From NCBI RefSeq assembly GCF_013403985.1, contig NZ_JABFDF010000001.1:310001-374000 (forward strand): DNA of 64,000 nucleotides, written 5' to 3'. Made by a program: the position numbers and the translations under genes. The notes under the pieces are model-generated. The model saw nothing but the letters and a program-made list of their open reading frames with translations. It searched no databases and was not told where the DNA came from. Numbering within the stretch: position 1 is the stretch's first letter; each line of letters begins with the position of its first letter. This document shows positions 1 to 7,188 of this stretch, piece by piece. The stretch is from Winogradskyella ludwigii. GTDB taxonomy: Bacteria > Bacteroidota > Bacteroidia > Flavobacteriales > Flavobacteriaceae.

Positions 1-102
1 GCAAGCTATAAAAACAACTATGGAATTCCCAATATAGAATTTGGTATAGTTAAGAATGCATTAGTAGTAAGAACTAGTGAACTCGAGCTTGAAGGTTATT
101 AA
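1..102 (+). CDS. C-terminal fragment of an unidentified protein (possibly subtilase-like)
   Basis: An open frame enters from the left edge in frame 1 and stops with TAA at 100-102, giving 33 residues. It contains NNYGIPNIEFG, which loosely recalls the G-x-G-I-P-(N/D) stretch near the end of the catalytic domain of S8 subtilases. The fragment is too short for a firm assignment. A strong terminator follows 12 bases after the stop, which supports a real gene end. No T9SS sorting domain is visible in the part seen. Confidence 0.4.
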   Translation, partial: ASYKNNYGIPNIEFGIVKNALVVRTSELELEGY

Positions 103-114
103 CTCGTAAACAAA

Positions 115-148
115 AAAAGCCAAACTAAAATCAATTAGTTTGGCTTTT
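115..148. terminator. Bidirectional intrinsic terminator
   Basis: A perfect 14-bp stem (arms 115-128 and 135-148, core AGCCAAACTAA, 6-base loop) has A-runs on its left arm and T-runs on its right arm, so it can terminate transcription from both sides. It sits between two convergent genes, the fragment ending at 102 and the nuclease ending at 169. Confidence 0.85.
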
Positions 149-168
149 CAATTTATGTGATATATCAT

Positions 169-2130
169 TTAATCTACAACAACCTTCTTAATTACAGAAC
201 GGTTATCGTTAGTTAACTTTATAAGATATATTCCTGAAGTAACATCTAAATCTATGGAATCTTCAACAGATTGATATTGCGCTAAAAGTTTTCCTTCTAT
301 AGAATAAACCTCAACATCTGCTTTAGAATTTAAACCTGAAAAATATATGCGTCCTGTTGTAGGATTAGGAAACACAGCAATATTAAGTTCTGTATTATCA
401 GTTATACTTAATGATTGATCCCATTCTTCACCAATCATATTTCCCCAAATATATTCTACTAGATCTGGCTGATCTATAAATGGACTTCTATTTCTCTGCC
501 AATTGTAAACCACATTATTTCTATTCATCTCAAAATCATCAGGTGGATCATTTCTATGCCAATCTAACAATGTTGCTAAATCACCAAATTCACCAACAAT
601 ACCATCAGGAAAACCATTTACAATTTCTAAACCATTGTAACGTACAGCCATATAAAAAACACTTCTTGCAACATCTCCTTTAAATTTACCTAAAGTTCCT
701 GTTGGACCGTTGTATTCTCCATAAAACTGATTATTTCTAGTACTATTCTCAGGGCCATCTGCAGCTCTTAACGCATGCGCATCTGAGTTTCCATGACGTA
801 ACGAATCTGCTTTAGTTGTCCAAAAAACATCAATACCATCTGCAACTTCATCTTCTTCAATACTAAAAAATCCACCTCTAGACCTAGGAAAAGTATGTTC
901 TCTATTCCATTTACCTGTACTTAAAGAAGTTGTTTGATAATCTAACTTAGCTCTCCCCTCTTCCAAATACACTAACCAAACCTCATTACTATTTTCTGGG
1001 TTTTGGTCTGCCTCCTTTAATATATCAATAACATCTGTATAGGTTTGTGCTCTAACTGTAGACGGATCTGCAATGATATCTTGTAGCGCTTGTCTCAATG
1101 CCACATCTGATAAACCATCTAAACTATTATAATACCCATCAGACTGGGTACTTTCTACAATGCCATAAGTTGGATTTATAGGTGTTCCCCAAGCTGCAAC
1201 TGTAAAATCATTATCTACAACTCTAATTTCAACAGCTCCGTTAGAAGCTACAATTGGTTCAATTAAATCTAAAAATCTAATTTTTAAAACCTCATCACCT
1301 TCATCATCAGCATCATCTATCAACGTAATAGTTGTAGTTGTTATGTTCTCACCTGCTAAAATTGTTAGACTCGTATTTCCTGTAAAATCAGATGTATCAA
1401 ACCCAAAATCACTTAAACTAATCGTGAAGTTTAAATCTGAAGTCAAATTTGTTTCTGCTGTGAATGTAATATCAAAAACATCTCCTTCTCCATATTGTGT
1501 GTCATCTATAGAAATAGCGATAGGATTAATTGCGATACCAGAGCCATCATTTTCTCTTCTTGGTGTTGGTGTTGCCGCAGAAAATGTTACAACCCCTCCT
1601 CCATCTACGTAACGCTGAATCGATTTTGGATTTGCATTGGTTCCATTATCATTATACTGTTCCGTTTGCCCAAGCTTAGTTAATAAACCTGTAGCGTCAG
1701 AATCGTTTGTACCATAAACCATAGCATCAATCAAATTAGTTTGACTTGCTACTGTCTCTTCTGGAAAATCACTAATAGAAGCTTGATAAATTCCTACAGC
1801 ATCTGGTCCATTCTGTATCACATTCTCAGACATTAATGATTGTGGAAAAGGAGACACATTACTGCTACCAATTACTAATAACCCATTAATATCTGTAGTT
1901 AATCCATTTAAGTCGTAAGTATAATAACTACTATCTCCTCCGCTAGACGAACCATTAAAGTATACTAATATATAACCATCAGTAGAAAAATATGGGGTTT
2001 CAGATTTTAATTCAATAAACTCATGAGTATCTATACTCGGAGTATCAGGATCTAATTCATTGATCAGTAAAACTTGAGACCAACTTAATCCTGAAATTAA
2101 TAACAATACCAGTAAAGTAATTCTTTTCAT
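169..2130 (-). CDS. Secreted endonuclease I-family protein with lamin-tail-like, Calx-beta-like and T9SS sorting domains
   Basis: 653 residues. A signal peptide (about 1-18, ending SWSQ) precedes a lamin-tail-like beta domain (about 20-185), a Calx-beta-like segment (about 200-310) and an EndA/NucM-type His-Me finger nuclease domain (about 335-565). The nuclease motif WNREHTFPRSRG spans 408-419, with H412 as the expected catalytic histidine, followed by H452, N466/N467 and the family-typical NRSPFIDQPDLVE. The last about 70 residues (IAVFPNPTTG onward, ending IKKVVVD) are a type A T9SS C-terminal sorting domain. Inferred role: cell-surface or secreted DNA/RNA degradation, exported through the GldKLMN machinery encoded at 34-39 kb. 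It is monocistronic and shares a terminator with the gene on its right end. Confidence 0.88.
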   Translation of the reverse strand: MKRITLLVLLLISGLSWSQVLLINELDPDTPSIDTHEFIELKSETPYFSTDGYILVYFNGSSSGGDSSYYTYDLNGLTTDINGLLVIGSSNVSPFPQSLMSENVIQNGPDAVGIYQASISDFPEETVASQTNLIDAMVYGTNDSDATGLLTKLGQTEQYNDNGTNANPKSIQRYVDGGGVVTFSAATPTPRRENDGSGIAINPIAISIDDTQYGEGDVFDITFTAETNLTSDLNFTISLSDFGFDTSDFTGNTSLTILAGENITTTTITLIDDADDEGDEVLKIRFLDLIEPIVASNGAVEIRVVDNDFTVAAWGTPINPTYGIVESTQSDGYYNSLDGLSDVALRQALQDIIADPSTVRAQTYTDVIDILKEADQNPENSNEVWLVYLEEGRAKLDYQTTSLSTGKWNREHTFPRSRGGFFSIEEDEVADGIDVFWTTKADSLRHGNSDAHALRAADGPENSTRNNQFYGEYNGPTGTLGKFKGDVARSVFYMAVRYNGLEIVNGFPDGIVGEFGDLATLLDWHRNDPPDDFEMNRNNVVYNWQRNRSPFIDQPDLVEYIWGNMIGEEWDQSLSITDNTELNIAVFPNPTTGRIYFSGLNSKADVEVYSIEGKLLAQYQSVEDSIDLDVTSGIYLIKLTNDNRSVIKKVVVD

Positions 2131-2689
2131 TTCTTTTTTTTTACAAAGATAGTTTTATTATTAAATCTAACTGTTAAGTCTAAATTAATTACAAAAAAAG
2201 GTTGAAATAAAACATGAAATTTGTCATGAAAAAAAAATCAAAAAAAGACAAAAGCATAAAATTTGAAGGATTATAGCACAAAATCCCTCTACGATTAACG
2301 AAACAGCTCTAAAAACACCCTAGAAATATAACAAATAATAACCATAAATAGCATTTTAGATTACAAATGTTAATTTAATTATAGACAAGTCACAAAATAT
2401 AGAAATACTTATGCTTTATTTTGTTACACATTAGAATTCAAATTCATCGATTTTTATAAAAACATTTGGAGAAGTAGCTGTTTAGATGATATATTGAAAA
2501 CTCAATCAAACGAACAACCAATTTTATTAACCTCTAAAACCAAAAAATTATGATGACACTAACTAAATTGATTATTGAAATAATATTAGCAATAATCTAA
2601 ACCAACCAAACCACCAATCAAAAAAACGTAAGACTTAGTTCTAGAATAAGTTTTACTACTTTTGTTAAAGATTTATTATTCAACAGTAC
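2131..2689. other. Long AT-rich non-coding stretch
   Basis: About 560 bases upstream of the nuclease gene and before the 50-codon gene at 2690. I see no recognisable gene, RNA or strong hairpin. The only open frame of note is 2550-2600 on the plus strand, which would encode a 16-residue hydrophobic peptide beginning MMTLTKLII. It has no supporting signal and is not called as a gene. The stretch probably holds the nuclease promoter, but I cannot place it. Confidence 0.5.
2635..2664 (+). promoter_or_regulatory. Promoter for the 50-codon gene at 2690
   Basis: A perfect Bacteroidota -7 box TACTTTTG (2657-2664, consensus TAnnTTTG) is preceded at 18 bases by TTAG (2635-2638), a one-mismatch -33 element. 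The predicted transcription start, near 2671, leaves a leader of about 19 bases before the ATG at 2690. Confidence 0.5.
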
Positions 2690-2842
2690 ATGAAAATTAA
2701 AATCTTTAGATTTTTGGCTAAACTTAATAAAGCCGTACTCCCTTCTTATTCTAAAAAACAGTTAGATCTTAGCAAAGCGAATAAATTTCAATTGGCTATG
2801 ATAGGTTGGCGTGTTTATGTAACCAAAAATGCTTTAGGATAA
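2690..2842 (+). CDS. Small conserved-looking flavobacterial protein, 50 aa
   Basis: ATG at 2690 to TAA at 2840-2842. The product starts MKIKIFRFLAKLNKAVLPSY and continues with a basic, amphipathic sequence containing SKKQLDLSKANKF and a final hydrophobic WRVYVTKNALG. I recall near-identical small proteins in many flavobacterial genomes, often labelled SsrA-binding protein without obvious homology to SmpB, so that name should not be trusted. A good promoter lies directly upstream. The protein is basic and has no signal peptide or membrane span. Function unknown. Confidence 0.65.
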   Translation: MKIKIFRFLAKLNKAVLPSYSKKQLDLSKANKFQLAMIGWRVYVTKNALG

Positions 2843-3026
2843 AACACTGTAGCTTTAAACTTTTCATTAAGAAAATACTCAAGTGAGTACTATATTTTCT
2901 TTTGAAGTCCTTTTAAAAGCCTTGTATAAATCACCAATTCAGTGTAAATACAATCACTAAATAATAGATTATATTTTAGTTTTTAAGATAAAAAAACTTT
3001 TGTTTTTGCTATTCCGTAAAACGAAA

Positions 3027-3056
3027 AAAGCCCATTTCAGTGAAGAAATGGACTTT
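3027..3056 (-). terminator. Terminator of tRNA-Arg
   Basis: The stem CCATTTC (3032-3038) pairs with GAAATGG (3045-3051) and is extended by AAAG/CTTT across one mismatch. On the minus strand a T6 run follows. It lies 9 bases beyond the 3' end of the tRNA. Confidence 0.75.
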
Positions 3057-3065
3057 GTGCTCTTG

Positions 3066-3139
3066 TGACCTCGACTGGATTCAAACCAGTAACCTCTTGA
3101 GCCGTAATCAAGTGCGCTATTCAGTTGCGCCACGAGGCC
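3066..3139 (-). tRNA. tRNA-Arg (anticodon ACG)
   Basis: Read on the minus strand, all four arms fold. The acceptor is GGCCTCG/CGAGGTC (one G-U), the D stem GCGC/GCGC, the anticodon stem CTTGA/TCAAG with loop TTACGGC (anticodon ACG), and the T arm ACTGG/CCAGT with loop TTTGAAT. The discriminator base is A and CCA is not encoded. The ACG anticodon is the one normally edited to ICG by TadA. It is a lone tRNA. Confidence 0.95.
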
Positions 3140-3212
3140 TTTTTTTAAGTGGGTGCAAATATAATACTTTTATTAAATAACAACCAAATTATTTTTTCAA
3201 AATTCTTATTCT

Positions 3213-3220
3213 TATTTTTG
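3213..3220 (+). promoter_or_regulatory. -7 box upstream of the Crp/Fnr regulator gene
   Basis: TATTTTTG is a perfect match to TAnnTTTG and ends only 4 bases before the ATG at 3225. Transcription would start at or almost at the start codon, implying a leaderless or near-leaderless mRNA unless translation begins at the in-frame ATG at 3252. No Crp-like palindrome is seen at the position where the two downstream promoters have one. Confidence 0.45.
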
Positions 3221-3224
3221 AAGT

Positions 3225-3860
3225 ATGATTTCAAAAGAACTTCTCGAACCGATGAGCTACTTATTCGATAATGAAATAATCGATAGTATTGCTCTTGTTG
3301 CCTCTTTAAAAACGTACAAAAAAGCAGATATCATTATTGATATAGGTCAAGACTTAAATTTCATCCCATTACTAGTTAGTGGAAATATTAAAGTTTTAAG
3401 AGAGGATAGTCATGGAGACGAACTTTTATTATATGTCTTAGAAGCAGGAGATACGTGTGCCATGTCACTAACATGCTGTATGTCTAAATCTATTAGTAAA
3501 ATACGCGCTATAGCAGATGAAGATGTTTCGGTTATAATGATACCAATTGCAAACATGAAATTATGGTTTAATTCTAACGAAAGTTGGAGAAGTTTTATAT
3601 TACAAAGTTATCAGGTTCGTTTTGACGAAATGCTAGAAACTATAGACACCCTAGCTTTTATGAAAATGGACGAGCGCTTGTTTAAATATCTTACAGACCA
3701 AGTTAAACTATCTTCTTCAACCAGTTTAGAAGTTACACACCAAGAAATCGCTGAAGATTTAAACACGTCTAGAGTGGTCATTTCTCGCCTATTAAAACAA
3801 TTAGAACGCGAAAACAAAATTGAACTTGGTAGAAACAAGATTTTAGTCCTCGACTTTTAG
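3225..3860 (+). CDS. Crp/Fnr-family transcriptional regulator, likely sulfur-responsive
   Basis: 211 residues with an N-terminal cyclic-nucleotide-binding-like sensor domain (about 25-115), a dimerisation helix (about 118-150) and a C-terminal winged helix-turn-helix (about 165-208, THQEIAEDLNTSRVVISRLL). The sensor domain has three close cysteines, C78, C84 and C85 (AGDTCAMSLTCC), and no Fnr-type N-terminal iron-sulfur cysteine set, so thiol or persulfide chemistry is a plausible signal (inference). In the recognition helix R183 and R188 match Crp R180 and R185, but Crp E181 is replaced by V184. The gene lies directly upstream of the sulfur-handling genes, and Crp-like palindromes precede both of their promoters. 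An alternative start at 3252 is possible. Confidence 0.9.
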   Translation: MISKELLEPMSYLFDNEIIDSIALVASLKTYKKADIIIDIGQDLNFIPLLVSGNIKVLREDSHGDELLLYVLEAGDTCAMSLTCCMSKSISKIRAIADEDVSVIMIPIANMKLWFNSNESWRSFILQSYQVRFDEMLETIDTLAFMKMDERLFKYLTDQVKLSSSTSLEVTHQEIAEDLNTSRVVISRLLKQLERENKIELGRNKILVLDF

Positions 3861-3873
3861 TCACTTTTGTAAC
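3860..3873. promoter_or_regulatory. Putative Crp/Fnr operator of the YeeE/YedE transporter unit
   Basis: GTCAC-TTTT-GTAAC is an imperfect palindrome centred at 3866.5, exactly 28.5 bases before the first base of the -7 box at 3895. The right half read outward (TGTTACAA) fits the same half-site pattern TGTKAYAA as the operator at 5706. It begins on the last base of the regulator's stop codon. Confidence 0.55.
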
Positions 3874-3894
3874 ATAGTCTTAATTATAGAATCC

Positions 3895-3902
3895 TATTTT
3901 TG
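3895..3902 (+). promoter_or_regulatory. -7 box of the sulfur transporter operon
   Basis: TATTTTTG matches TAnnTTTG perfectly. No -33 TTTG is correctly spaced; its place is taken by the palindrome at 3860-3873, as expected of an activator-dependent promoter. The predicted start is near 3909, 8 bases before the ATG at 3917. Confidence 0.55.
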
Positions 3903-3916
3903 TATCAAATTAATCA

Positions 3917-4474
3917 ATGGAATATATTTTACAACCATGGCCATGGTATGTCTCAGGGCCAATTATAGCAATTATAATGTACCTTCTACTTTATTTTGGA
4001 AGAACATTTGGAATGTCCTCGAACCTAAGAACGCTATGTGCTATTGGAGGTGCAGGAAAACATTCTGATTTTTTTAAATTCGACTGGAAAAGCCAAAGAT
4101 GGAACTTGGTCGTAGTACTAGGAGCTATCTTAGGAGGTTTTATTGCTCATTATTATTTATCTGAACCCGCTGCTATAGATCTTAGCGATGCTACAATTAT
4201 AGATTTAAAAACTCTTGGATTTACTGATATTGGTAATAGTTTACTACCTCCAGAATTATTTAGTTGGGAGGCTGTTTTTAGTATTAAAGGTATACTCATA
4301 TTAATCGTTGGTGGTTTTTTAGTTGGTTTTGGTACGCGCTACGCAGGTGGTTGTACTTCTGGCCACGCTATTACAGGATTAAGTAGTTTACAATTACCAT
4401 CATTAATTGCTGTAATAGGTTTCTTTCTAGGTGGCTTAATAATGATTCATCTTATTTTTCCAATACTCTTTTAA
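3917..4474 (+). CDS. YeeE/YedE-family (TsuA-type) sulfur-compound permease, first half
   Basis: 185 residues with about five hydrophobic helices. The family signature GFGTRYAGGCTSGHAITGLS lies in the second half, and its cysteine is the substrate-relay residue in thiosulfate transporters of this family. Bacteroidota typically encode the permease as two consecutive short proteins rather than one of about 350 residues, and the next gene supplies the other half. Inferred role: uptake of thiosulfate or a related sulfur species across the inner membrane. Two bases separate it from the next gene, so co-translation is likely. Confidence 0.88.
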   Translation: MEYILQPWPWYVSGPIIAIIMYLLLYFGRTFGMSSNLRTLCAIGGAGKHSDFFKFDWKSQRWNLVVVLGAILGGFIAHYYLSEPAAIDLSDATIIDLKTLGFTDIGNSLLPPELFSWEAVFSIKGILILIVGGFLVGFGTRYAGGCTSGHAITGLSSLQLPSLIAVIGFFLGGLIMIHLIFPILF

Positions 4475-4476
4475 CC

Positions 4477-4893
4477 ATGGGCAAGTATATAAAATTCTTT
4501 ATCGTCGGTATTCTTTTCGGCATTGTACTAGTAAAGTCTGAAGCCGTCTCATGGTATCGTATTTTTGAAATGTTTAAATTTCAATCGTTTCATATGTATG
4601 GAATCATAGGCACAGCAGTAATCACAGGTATAACTTTATTATTAATTGCAAAACTGCTTAAAGTAAAAAACATTGAAGGATCATTTTTACAAGTACCATT
4701 AAAAGAAAGTGGTTTTAAACGTTATATTATAGGAGGAACAATTTTTGGATTAGGTTGGGCGCTGTGTGGCGCATGTCCTGGACCAATGTATATTCTTATT
4801 GGAACTGGTGTTCCTTCCATACTCATTGTTATTGCAGCGGCTTTATTGGGCACGTTTGTTTATGGTATAGTTAAAGATAAATTACCGCATTAA
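4477..4893 (+). CDS. YeeE/YedE-family (DUF6691-like) permease, second half
   Basis: 138 residues with four hydrophobic helices and the conserved GWALCGACPGPMYILIGTG motif, with two cysteines near the pore in this family. The first half starts with a typical hydrophobic anchor (KYIKFFIVGILFGIVLVKS). It is expected to pair with the 185-residue protein just upstream to form one transporter. It starts two bases after its partner's stop and is followed, one base later, by the TauE/SafE gene. Confidence 0.88.
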   Translation: MGKYIKFFIVGILFGIVLVKSEAVSWYRIFEMFKFQSFHMYGIIGTAVITGITLLLIAKLLKVKNIEGSFLQVPLKESGFKRYIIGGTIFGLGWALCGACPGPMYILIGTGVPSILIVIAAALLGTFVYGIVKDKLPH

Positions 4894-4894
4894 A

Positions 4895-5698
4895 ATGGAT
4901 TTCGTTGAGATTATAGGATATATTGGAGCTTTAATTGTTGGACTTGTTTTGGGTCTAATAGGTGGAGGTGGCTCAATCTTGACCGTCCCAATATTAGTCT
5001 ATTTCTTAGGCTTTAGTCCAATAATTGCCACAAGCTATTCCCTTTTTGTTGTTGGTAGTACAGCTTTAGTTGGTACTGTAAGAAACATAAAGGAAAAGAC
5101 CATAGATTTTAAAACAGCTATAATATTTGCGCTTCCTTCAATAATCACAGTGTTCACAGTTAGAAGTATCGTTATACCTAACTTGCCTGAGGTTATATTT
5201 TCAATTGGCAATTTTTCACTTACCAATTCACTTTTTATTATGTTGTTATTTGCATTGATCATGCTTTTAGCTGGTTGGTCTATGATAAAATCGAAAACAA
5301 TTGCTAGTGATACAGAAATCAGAGATTATGATAATAACCATTATATTGCTATTGGTACACAAGCCATAGGAATTGGAGCTCTAGCAGGATTAGTTGGTGC
5401 AGGAGGCGGATTCTTAATAGTGCCAGCTTTAGTGCTTTTAGTAAAATTACCCATAAAAAAAGCGATTAGCACCTCTTTGTTTATCATATCTATTCAATCG
5501 TTAATAGGCTTTTTAGGTGACTTAAAAACGCTGACCATAGATTGGCGTTTCTTAATAACATTCACTATTTTCTCTATTATTGGTATTTTTATTGGATTGG
5601 CTTTTTCTAAAAAAATTAGTGCAAAAGGATTAAAAAAAGGATTTGGCTATTTCACCTTAGTAATGGCTGTTTATATCGTTTACAAAGAACTTTTTTAA
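4895..5698 (+). CDS. TauE/SafE-family sulfite/sulfonate exporter
   Basis: 267 residues, eight predicted membrane segments in two homologous halves. Each half opens with the glycine-rich family motif (GLIGGGGSILTVPILVYFLG near the start, GLVGAGGGFLIVPALVLL in the middle). Members export sulfite, sulfoacetate or related anions, and a tauE gene also accompanies cstB in the Staphylococcus aureus cst locus. Here it would remove sulfite or other products of persulfide oxidation (inference). It is the last gene of the first transcription unit; the next gene has its own promoter and operator. Confidence 0.88.
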   Translation: MDFVEIIGYIGALIVGLVLGLIGGGGSILTVPILVYFLGFSPIIATSYSLFVVGSTALVGTVRNIKEKTIDFKTAIIFALPSIITVFTVRSIVIPNLPEVIFSIGNFSLTNSLFIMLLFALIMLLAGWSMIKSKTIASDTEIRDYDNNHYIAIGTQAIGIGALAGLVGAGGGFLIVPALVLLVKLPIKKAISTSLFIISIQSLIGFLGDLKTLTIDWRFLITFTIFSIIGIFIGLAFSKKISAKGLKKGFGYFTLVMAVYIVYKELF

Positions 5699-5705
5699 CA
5701 CACTT

Positions 5706-5721
5706 TGTGACAATTATCACA
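5706..5721. promoter_or_regulatory. Crp-type operator upstream of the CstB-like gene
   Basis: TGTGA-CAATTA-TCACA is a perfect match to the classic Crp palindrome TGTGA-N6-TCACA. Its centre (5713.5) is 28.5 bases before the -7 box at 5742, about -42 from the predicted start, the class II activator position. It is the best candidate target for the regulator encoded at 3225-3860. Confidence 0.7.
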
Positions 5722-5741
5722 TTTCAAAAACGCAAGTTTCG

Positions 5742-5749
5742 TAAATTTG
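5742..5749 (+). promoter_or_regulatory. -7 box of the persulfide dioxygenase operon
   Basis: TAAATTTG matches TAnnTTTG. No TTTG -33 element is present at the usual spacing; the palindrome at 5706-5721 covers that region. The predicted start near 5756 leaves a leader of about 14 bases before the ATG at 5770. Confidence 0.6.
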
Positions 5750-5769
5750 CACCACAATAAATCGTAACT

Positions 5770-7176
5770 ATGAAAATTGAACAATTATATACAGGTTGTT
5801 TAGCACAGGGTGCTTATTACATTGAATCTGACGGTGAGGTTGCTATAATTGATCCTCTTAGAGAAATACAACAGTATATAGATAAAGCAAAAGTTGATAA
5901 CGCAAAAATTAAATATATTTTAGAGACGCATTTTCATGCCGATTTTGTTTCAGGACATGTTGATTTGGCTAAGAAAACAGGAGCAACTATTGTTTTTGGA
6001 CCTGGAGCATTAACCGAATATAATATTCATTCTGCTAAAGATGGTGAAGAATTAAAACTAGGAAAAGTAACGATCAAAGTTTTACACACTCCAGGACACA
6101 CTTTAGAATCTGCAACGTATTTATTGAAAGATGAAAATGGTAAAGATCATGCTATATTTTCTGGTGATACCTTATTCTTAGGAGATGTTGGTCGCCCCGA
6201 TTTAGCAATCAAATCTGACTTAACTAAAGAAGATTTAGCAGGTATGCTTTTTGATTCGTTAAGAACTAAAATTATGCCTTTGGCAGACGATGTTATTGTT
6301 TATCCTGCTCATGGAGCGGGTTCTGCTTGTGGTAAAAATTTAAGTAAAGAAACTGTTGGTGTTTTAGGAGAACAGAAAAAGACCAATTACGCATTACGTG
6401 CAGATATGACTAAAGCTGAATTTGTAAAAGAAGTTTTAGATGGTATTGCGCCTCCACCTCAATACTTTGCAAAAAATGCGTTGTTGAATAAAATGGGTTA
6501 TGATGATTTTGATACTGTTTTAAAAACAGGTGATATTGCACTTAATCCTGAAGAGTTTGAAGCTATCGCAAATCAGGAATCTGCTTTGGTTTTAGATGTA
6601 AGATCTCAAGCCGATTTTATTAAAGGTCACATTCCTAATTCTATTTTTATAGGATTAAATGGTGGTTTTGCTCCTTGGGTTGGCGCTTTAATTAAAGATA
6701 TTAAACAACCTATAATTTTAGTTGTTCCTGAAGGAAAATCTGCCGAAGCCGTTACACGTTTATCGCGTGTTGGTTACGATAATACTTTAGGCTATCTCAA
6801 TGGTGGCTTAGAAGCTTGGCAAGAAGCAGGAAAAGACATAGACACTTTAGAGTCTATATCTGCAGAAGAATTTGCCAATAGAGCAAAATCTGAAACACTC
6901 AATATTTTAGATGTACGTAAAGATGGAGAATACCAAGCATCGCATTTAGAAGATGTTCAACATTTATCATTAGATGTTATTAATGAAAAAATGAAAGACC
7001 TCAGCAAGGATAAAACCTACTACGTGCATTGTGCTGGTGGTTATCGTTCTGTTATTGCTGAATCTATTTTAAAAGCAAGAGGTTTTAATAACCTGATTGA
7101 TGTAGAAGGCGGATTTGCTGCAATTAAAAATACGGATTTAAAAACGACGGACTTTGTTTGTCCATCAACCTTATAA
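5770..7176 (+). CDS. CstB-like persulfide dioxygenase-rhodanese fusion
   Basis: 468 residues in three domains. The metallo-beta-lactamase persulfide dioxygenase (about 1-230) has HFHADF (H54, H56, D58), H110, D133 and H181. A first rhodanese homology domain (about 255-355) has E321 where the loop cysteine should be, so it is catalytically dead. A second rhodanese (about 362-460) has HCAGGYRS with C421. C187 in AHGAGSACGKN matches the extra cysteine near the dioxygenase site of CstB. The domain order with a pseudo-rhodanese in the middle is that of S. aureus CstB, which converts low-molecular-weight persulfides to thiosulfate. It is the first gene of the second sulfur operon. Confidence 0.92.
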   Translation: MKIEQLYTGCLAQGAYYIESDGEVAIIDPLREIQQYIDKAKVDNAKIKYILETHFHADFVSGHVDLAKKTGATIVFGPGALTEYNIHSAKDGEELKLGKVTIKVLHTPGHTLESATYLLKDENGKDHAIFSGDTLFLGDVGRPDLAIKSDLTKEDLAGMLFDSLRTKIMPLADDVIVYPAHGAGSACGKNLSKETVGVLGEQKKTNYALRADMTKAEFVKEVLDGIAPPPQYFAKNALLNKMGYDDFDTVLKTGDIALNPEEFEAIANQESALVLDVRSQADFIKGHIPNSIFIGLNGGFAPWVGALIKDIKQPIILVVPEGKSAEAVTRLSRVGYDNTLGYLNGGLEAWQEAGKDIDTLESISAEEFANRAKSETLNILDVRKDGEYQASHLEDVQHLSLDVINEKMKDLSKDKTYYVHCAGGYRSVIAESILKARGFNNLIDVEGGFAAIKNTDLKTTDFVCPSTL

Positions 7177-7188
7177 ACCTATACTGTT

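Noticed and set aside
1343-1683. Plus-strand open frames inside the nuclease gene
   Set aside because: They are antisense to a protein with clear domains, have odd composition and no promoter.
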